Shown piece after piece: positions 60,707-64,000 of a DNA stretch of 64,000 nucleotides. Each line of letters begins with the position of its first letter. The first letter of the stretch is position 1. The translations under genes were made by a program, and so were the position numbers. The stretch is taken from contig NZ_JAFJYB010000006.1 of assembly GCF_018777385.1 (NCBI RefSeq), forward strand, positions 1-64,000, in the 5' to 3' direction. The notes under the pieces are model-generated. The model saw nothing but the letters and a program-made list of their open reading frames with translations. It had not been told where the DNA came from and did not search any database. Source of the DNA: Candidatus Symbiopectobacterium endolongispinus (GTDB taxonomy: Bacteria; Pseudomonadota; Gammaproteobacteria; Enterobacterales; Enterobacteriaceae).

Positions 60707-61570
60707 TTAGCCTGGTGCTGGGGCAACAGATCAGTGTACCGGTAGCCTTAGGCGCGATCTTCCTGATGGGGTTGCTGTTTACCGTGATCTCTGTGACTGG
60801 CATCCGTTCCTGGATCCTGCGTAACCTGCCGTTAGGCGTGGCGCATGGCACTGGTATCGGCCTGTTCCTGCTGATCATCGCTGCCAATGGCGTAGGTCTG
60901 GTGATCAAGAACCCGATCGATGGGCTGCCTGTTGCGTTGGGTAACTTCACGTCGTTCCCGGTGATCATGTCTTTACTGGGACTGGCGGCCACCATCGGCC
61001 TGGAAAAACGTCGTGTGCCGGGCGGCATCTTATTAGTGATTGTGGCTATTTCCATTATAGGCCTGATTTTTGATCCGAACGTGAAATTCCAAGGCTGGTT
61101 CAGTTTGCCGAGTCTGACCGATGAAAACGGTCACTCGCTAATGTTTAGCCTGGATATCATGGGGGCGTTGCAACTGGCGGTGCTGCCAAGCGTACTGGCG
61201 CTGGTGATGACGGCGGTGTTTGACGCCACTGGTACCATCCGCGCGGTTGCCGGGCAGGCGAACCTGCTGGATAAAGAGAGGCAAATCGTTAACGGTGGGA
61301 AAGCGCTGACGGCGGACTCCGTGAGCAGTATGTTGTCCAGCCTGGTCGGGACGTCTCCCGCGGCGGTCTACATCGAATCTGCGGCCGGCACGGCGGTAGG
61401 CGGTAAAACAGGGTTGACGGCGACGGTGGTCGGCGTGTTGTTCCTGTGCCTGCTGTTCCTTTCCCCGTTGTATTATCTGGTGCCGGGATACGCGACTGCG
61501 CCAGCATTGATGTATGTGGGTCTGCTGATGCTGAGCAATGTTGCCAAGCTGAATTTTGATGACATCGTTG

Positions 61571-61608
61571 ATGCCATGCCATGCCATGCCATGCCATGCC
61601 ATGCCATG
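61571..61608 (+). repeat. Pentanucleotide (ATGCC)7 microsatellite in ghxP
   Basis: Seven perfect ATGCC units plus ATG. A unit of five bases means that each gain or loss changes the reading frame, the pattern seen in phase-variable genes and in replication slippage. Confidence 0.95.
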
Positions 61609-61856
61609 TCAGGTCTGTGCGGTGTTTATCGTGCTGACCTGTAATATTGTGACTGGGATTATGCTGGGCTTTGGCGCACTGGTGCTGGGACGTGTTTTCT
61701 CGGGTGAATGGCGTAAACTGAACGTTGGCACCGTGATTATCGCTATCGCACTGGTGGTGTTCTACGCCGGTGGCTGGGCGCTCTGATTATTTTGTGCGCT
61801 AGTCATTAAGGGGAGTCAAACTCCCCGATCAAACTGATGGATACGCAGCAATCCCT

Positions 61857-61942
61857 GTCATCCTCGGCGAAATCCGGGGATCTCTGCCAGAAGAACCGCA
61901 GGCAACCTCAAACGGTCATTCCCGCTTGAGGTTGCCTGCGGT
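61857..61942 (+). repeat. Interspersed repeat, copy 4, with an inner long palindrome
   Basis: The left half (TCATCCTCGGCGAAATCCGG, GGATCTCTGCCAGAAGAA) matches copy 1. The right half is replaced by perfect 17-base arms ACCGCAGGCAACCTCAA / TTGAGGTTGCCTGCGGT (61895-61911 and 61926-61942) around ACGGTCATTCCCGC, a piece of the usual repeat. Confidence 0.75.
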
Positions 61943-62213
61943 TTCGATGGTGCTTGTGGTCCTGAGACCTTCCTTCCTTAACGCCACTCATCGTTTTTCC
62001 TCTTCCATCATGCTTTCCCTGAAGTATCCCGTCACGGTGATTTTTTGACGCAATTATTTGCAGGGTAATCATGCAAAAAATATGCGTTTTACCCTGAAAT
62101 TTTGCCCCGCTGAACGATATTTTCATGTAAAAATAATGGGGCACTATCTCATAACGTACAAAGGGCAGCTCAGCACGCAGTTAGGTCATTATTGGACATC
62201 TCCTAAGGAAAGC

Positions 62214-63855
62214 ATGGAAATCTTTTTTACCATTCTGATTTTAACCCTGGTGGTATCACTATCAGGGGTTGTTACACGTATTTTACCCTTCCAAGTTCCG
62301 CTGCCCTTAATGCAAATCGCCCTCGGGGCCATTTTGGCCTGGCCCCAGTTTGGCTTGCATGTCGATTTCAATCCTGAACTGTTTATGGTGCTGTTCATCC
62401 CGCCGCTGCTGTTTGCCGATGGCTGGAAAACGCCAACGCGCGAATTTATCAAACACAGTCGTGAGGTGATTGGGCTGGCGCTGGTGCTGGTGTTGATCAC
62501 CGTCGCCTGGGTGGGTTACCTGATTTACTGGATGATCCCGGGGATGCCGCTGGTGGCGGCTTTTGCACTGGCCGCGGTGTTATCGCCAACTGATGCGGTA
62601 GCACTGTCGGGGATTGTTGGCGAAGATCGTATTCTGAAAAAGCTGATGAGTATCTTGCAGGGCGAAGCGTTGATGAATGATGCTTCGGGTCTGGTATCGC
62701 TTAAGTTTGCCGTCGCGGTGGCGATGGGCACCATGGTGTTTACCGTGTCCGGCGCAACGCTGGAGTTTGTTCAGGTAGCGGTCGGCGGCTTGCTGGCTGG
62801 CGTGGGTGTCACCTGGCTTTACAGTAAATCATTGCGCATCATTAACCGTTGGAGCGGTGATGATGCGGCCACCCAGATTGTGCTGCTGATGCTGTTGCCG
62901 TTCGCCTCTTATCTGATTGCGGAACACATTGGTGTATCGGGCATTTTGGCTGCGGTGGCCGCAGGGATGACCATCAGCCACTCTAACGTGATCAGTAACG
63001 CGCCGCTGGCGATGCGATTACGCGCCAACAGCGTCTGGTCGATGCTGGAGTTCGTGTTTAACGGCATGGTGTTTATCATGCTGGGGCTGCAATTGCCCGA
63101 CATTTTGGAAACGTCGGTGACGCAGGCGGAACTGGACCCCACCGTTGAAACCTGGATGCTGTTTACCGATATCGCCATTATTTGCGCTGTTGCTGCTGCG
63201 TTTCTGCTGGCTGTGGTTTATGAAATATTACAGCCGCCTGTTTCAAAAGAAACGCCCGATGCTGTTTGCTCAGTACACCACGCGTGAAATCTGGATCGCT
63301 TCTTTTGCCGGGGTGCGCGGTGCGATTACCTTGGCCGGTGTGCTGTCCATTCCGCCGTTATTAAACGACGGTACTGCGTTTCCCTCCCGCTACCAGCTGG
63401 TGTTTATCGCCACCGGCGTCATCCTGTTTTCCTTACTGTGCTGGGTATTGACGCTACCATTACTGTTGCGTGTGGTGACGGTGGTGGACAAATCGCTCTA
63501 TAAGAAAGAAGAGCGGATGGCGCGCATGGCGATTGCCGAAGTGGCAATCCGTAGCTTGCAGAAAATGGAAGAACGTCTGGCAGCGGATCGAGAAGAAAAT
63601 ATCGATGAGCAGGTGGTGCGTGAAGTTAGTGCGCGTGTCATCGGTAATCTGCGGCGTCGCGTCGTCGGTGAGAGCGATTTGGAACACAGCCTGGAGATTG
63701 AAAATCTGGAGCGCCGTTTCCGCTTGGCCGCTGTCACCGCTGAACGCGGTGAACTTTACCACCTGCGCGCTACGCAGCAGATCAGTAATGAAACCCTGAA
63801 AAAGATGCTGCACGATCTCGATTTATTGGAAGCCGTGCTGAGTGAGAAAGTGTAA
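62214..63855 (+). pseudogene. yjcE: Na+/H+ antiporter of the CPA1 family, frameshifted
   Basis: Matches E. coli YjcE (about 549 residues) and follows ghxP as yjcE follows yjcD in E. coli. The first frame gives EIFFTILILTLVVSLSGVVT, ALAAVLSPTDAVALSGIVGE with the ion-binding region, and GEALMNDASGLVSLKFAVAV. A missing base near 63198 (after TDIAIICA) shifts the rest: LLLRFCWLWFMKYYSRLFQK, IASFAGVRGAITLAGVLSIP with the conserved Arg, and the cytoplasmic tail RVIGNLRRRVVGESDLEHSL. The start has TAAGGAAAGC upstream. A single-base lesion; sequencing error is possible. Confidence 0.87.
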
Positions 63856-63889
63856 CCTGGTTTTTGCCTAGCCATGATTTTGCTTAGCT

Positions 63890-63921
63890 GATGCAGGCTC
63901 TACCTACGTTGAGCCTGCATC
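63890..63921 (+). terminator. Probable terminator after yjcE
   Basis: Perfect 11-bp arms GATGCAGGCTC / GAGCCTGCATC with a 10-base loop, then GGAATTTTG. It lies 35 bases after the yjcE stop. Confidence 0.65.
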
Positions 63922-64000
63922 GGAATTTTGTTGATTCCCTCTATAGCGTGTTCCGAATCCTGTCAGATATCTAATCTGCATGAGGAATGCACGAAAACCC

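Larger units (their letters stand above)
60374..61786 (+). pseudogene. ghxP: Guanine/hypoxanthine permease, disrupted and with two repeat tracts
   Basis: An NCS2-type purine permease matching E. coli GhxP (YjcD) from [20 protein letters not shown] to [17 protein letters not shown]. The first break is at 60609-60613, where LVAGLGS meets a TGA and continues as [17 protein letters not shown] in another frame. A 9-bp unit encoding Thr-Ala-Phe is present five times where E. coli has two. Near the end a (ATGCC)7 tract replaces the normal coding and shifts the frame, so [17 protein letters not shown] is out of frame. Core motifs ([44 protein letters not shown]) are intact. Confidence 0.92.

Noticed and set aside
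60655..60712. The tandem repeats read as a CRISPR array
   Set aside because: Units are 9 bp and directly joined without spacers and lie inside a coding gene. No CRISPR array is visible anywhere in the window.

Overview
The window looks like a gammaproteobacterium of the order Enterobacterales, most like the soft-rot family Pectobacteriaceae. That placement is inferred from protein resemblance and gene order (holD-rimI, ygfZ/sdhE/cptA/fldB, xerD-dsbC-recJ-prfB-lysS, arnBCADTEF, ghxP-yjcE). The striking feature is gene decay. Housekeeping genes are intact (holD, rsmC, trhA, ygfZ, sdhE, cptA, xerD, dsbC, recJ, prfB with its programmed frameshift, lysS). Most accessory genes carry frameshifts, in-frame stop codons or internal deletions. 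Some single-base frameshifts lie in homopolymers and could be sequencing errors, but the in-frame stops and large deletions could not, so I read this as genuine recent pseudogenisation. It suggests a lineage moving to a host-restricted life, such as a Pectobacterium-related insect or nematode symbiont.

Layout. 1-6.3 kb: a deleted TonB receptor, a rimI with an internal deletion, holD, an exported chorismate mutase, rsmC, an aldo-keto reductase with a divergent broken LysR gene, and tRNA-Leu(CAG). 6.4-12.4 kb: a small membrane protein behind a near-consensus Fur box, fucO, and a ruined glycine-cleavage operon gcvTHP. 12.4-26.3 kb: an HD hydrolase, a broken alpha/beta hydrolase, trhA, ygfZ, sdhE-cptA, broken fldB and yhjE-like genes, then xerD-dsbC-recJ-prfB-lysS. 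26.3-33.5 kb: broken AraC and LysE-type genes, tRNA-Gly(CCC), and an FNR-controlled DMSO-reductase operon (dmsA broken, dmsB and dmsC intact, broken TorD chaperone, NapF-like ferredoxin). 33.9-41.1 kb: the arnBCADTEF lipid A aminoarabinose operon, with arnA, arnD and arnT broken.

41.3-59.3 kb: a glycyl-radical-enzyme bacterial microcompartment (GRM) locus. A forward arm encodes a PocR-type sensor kinase, an AraC-type response regulator, a dedicated S-adenosylmethionine synthetase and a tailed shell protein. A convergent reverse arm encodes an alcohol dehydrogenase, PduL and EutJ remnants, a flavoprotein, EutN, a PduO/GlcG-like protein, acetate kinase, two hexamer-type shell proteins, a trimer-type shell protein, an aldehyde dehydrogenase, a DJ-1 protein, the glycyl radical enzyme, its activase and a membrane protein. 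It would convert probably 1,2-propanediol (choline is the alternative) to an aldehyde inside a shell, then to acid and alcohol. About half the genes are broken, so the pathway is probably dead.

59.6-60.0 kb: a compact unit with its own promoter, two tiny ORFs (24 and 28 codons) and a strong terminator, which I could not assign to any known family. 60.4-63.9 kb: a purine permease gene (ghxP) containing two short tandem-repeat tracts, and a yjcE-type Na+/H+ antiporter gene with a frameshift. An interspersed repeat of about 85 bp recurs between genes across the window.
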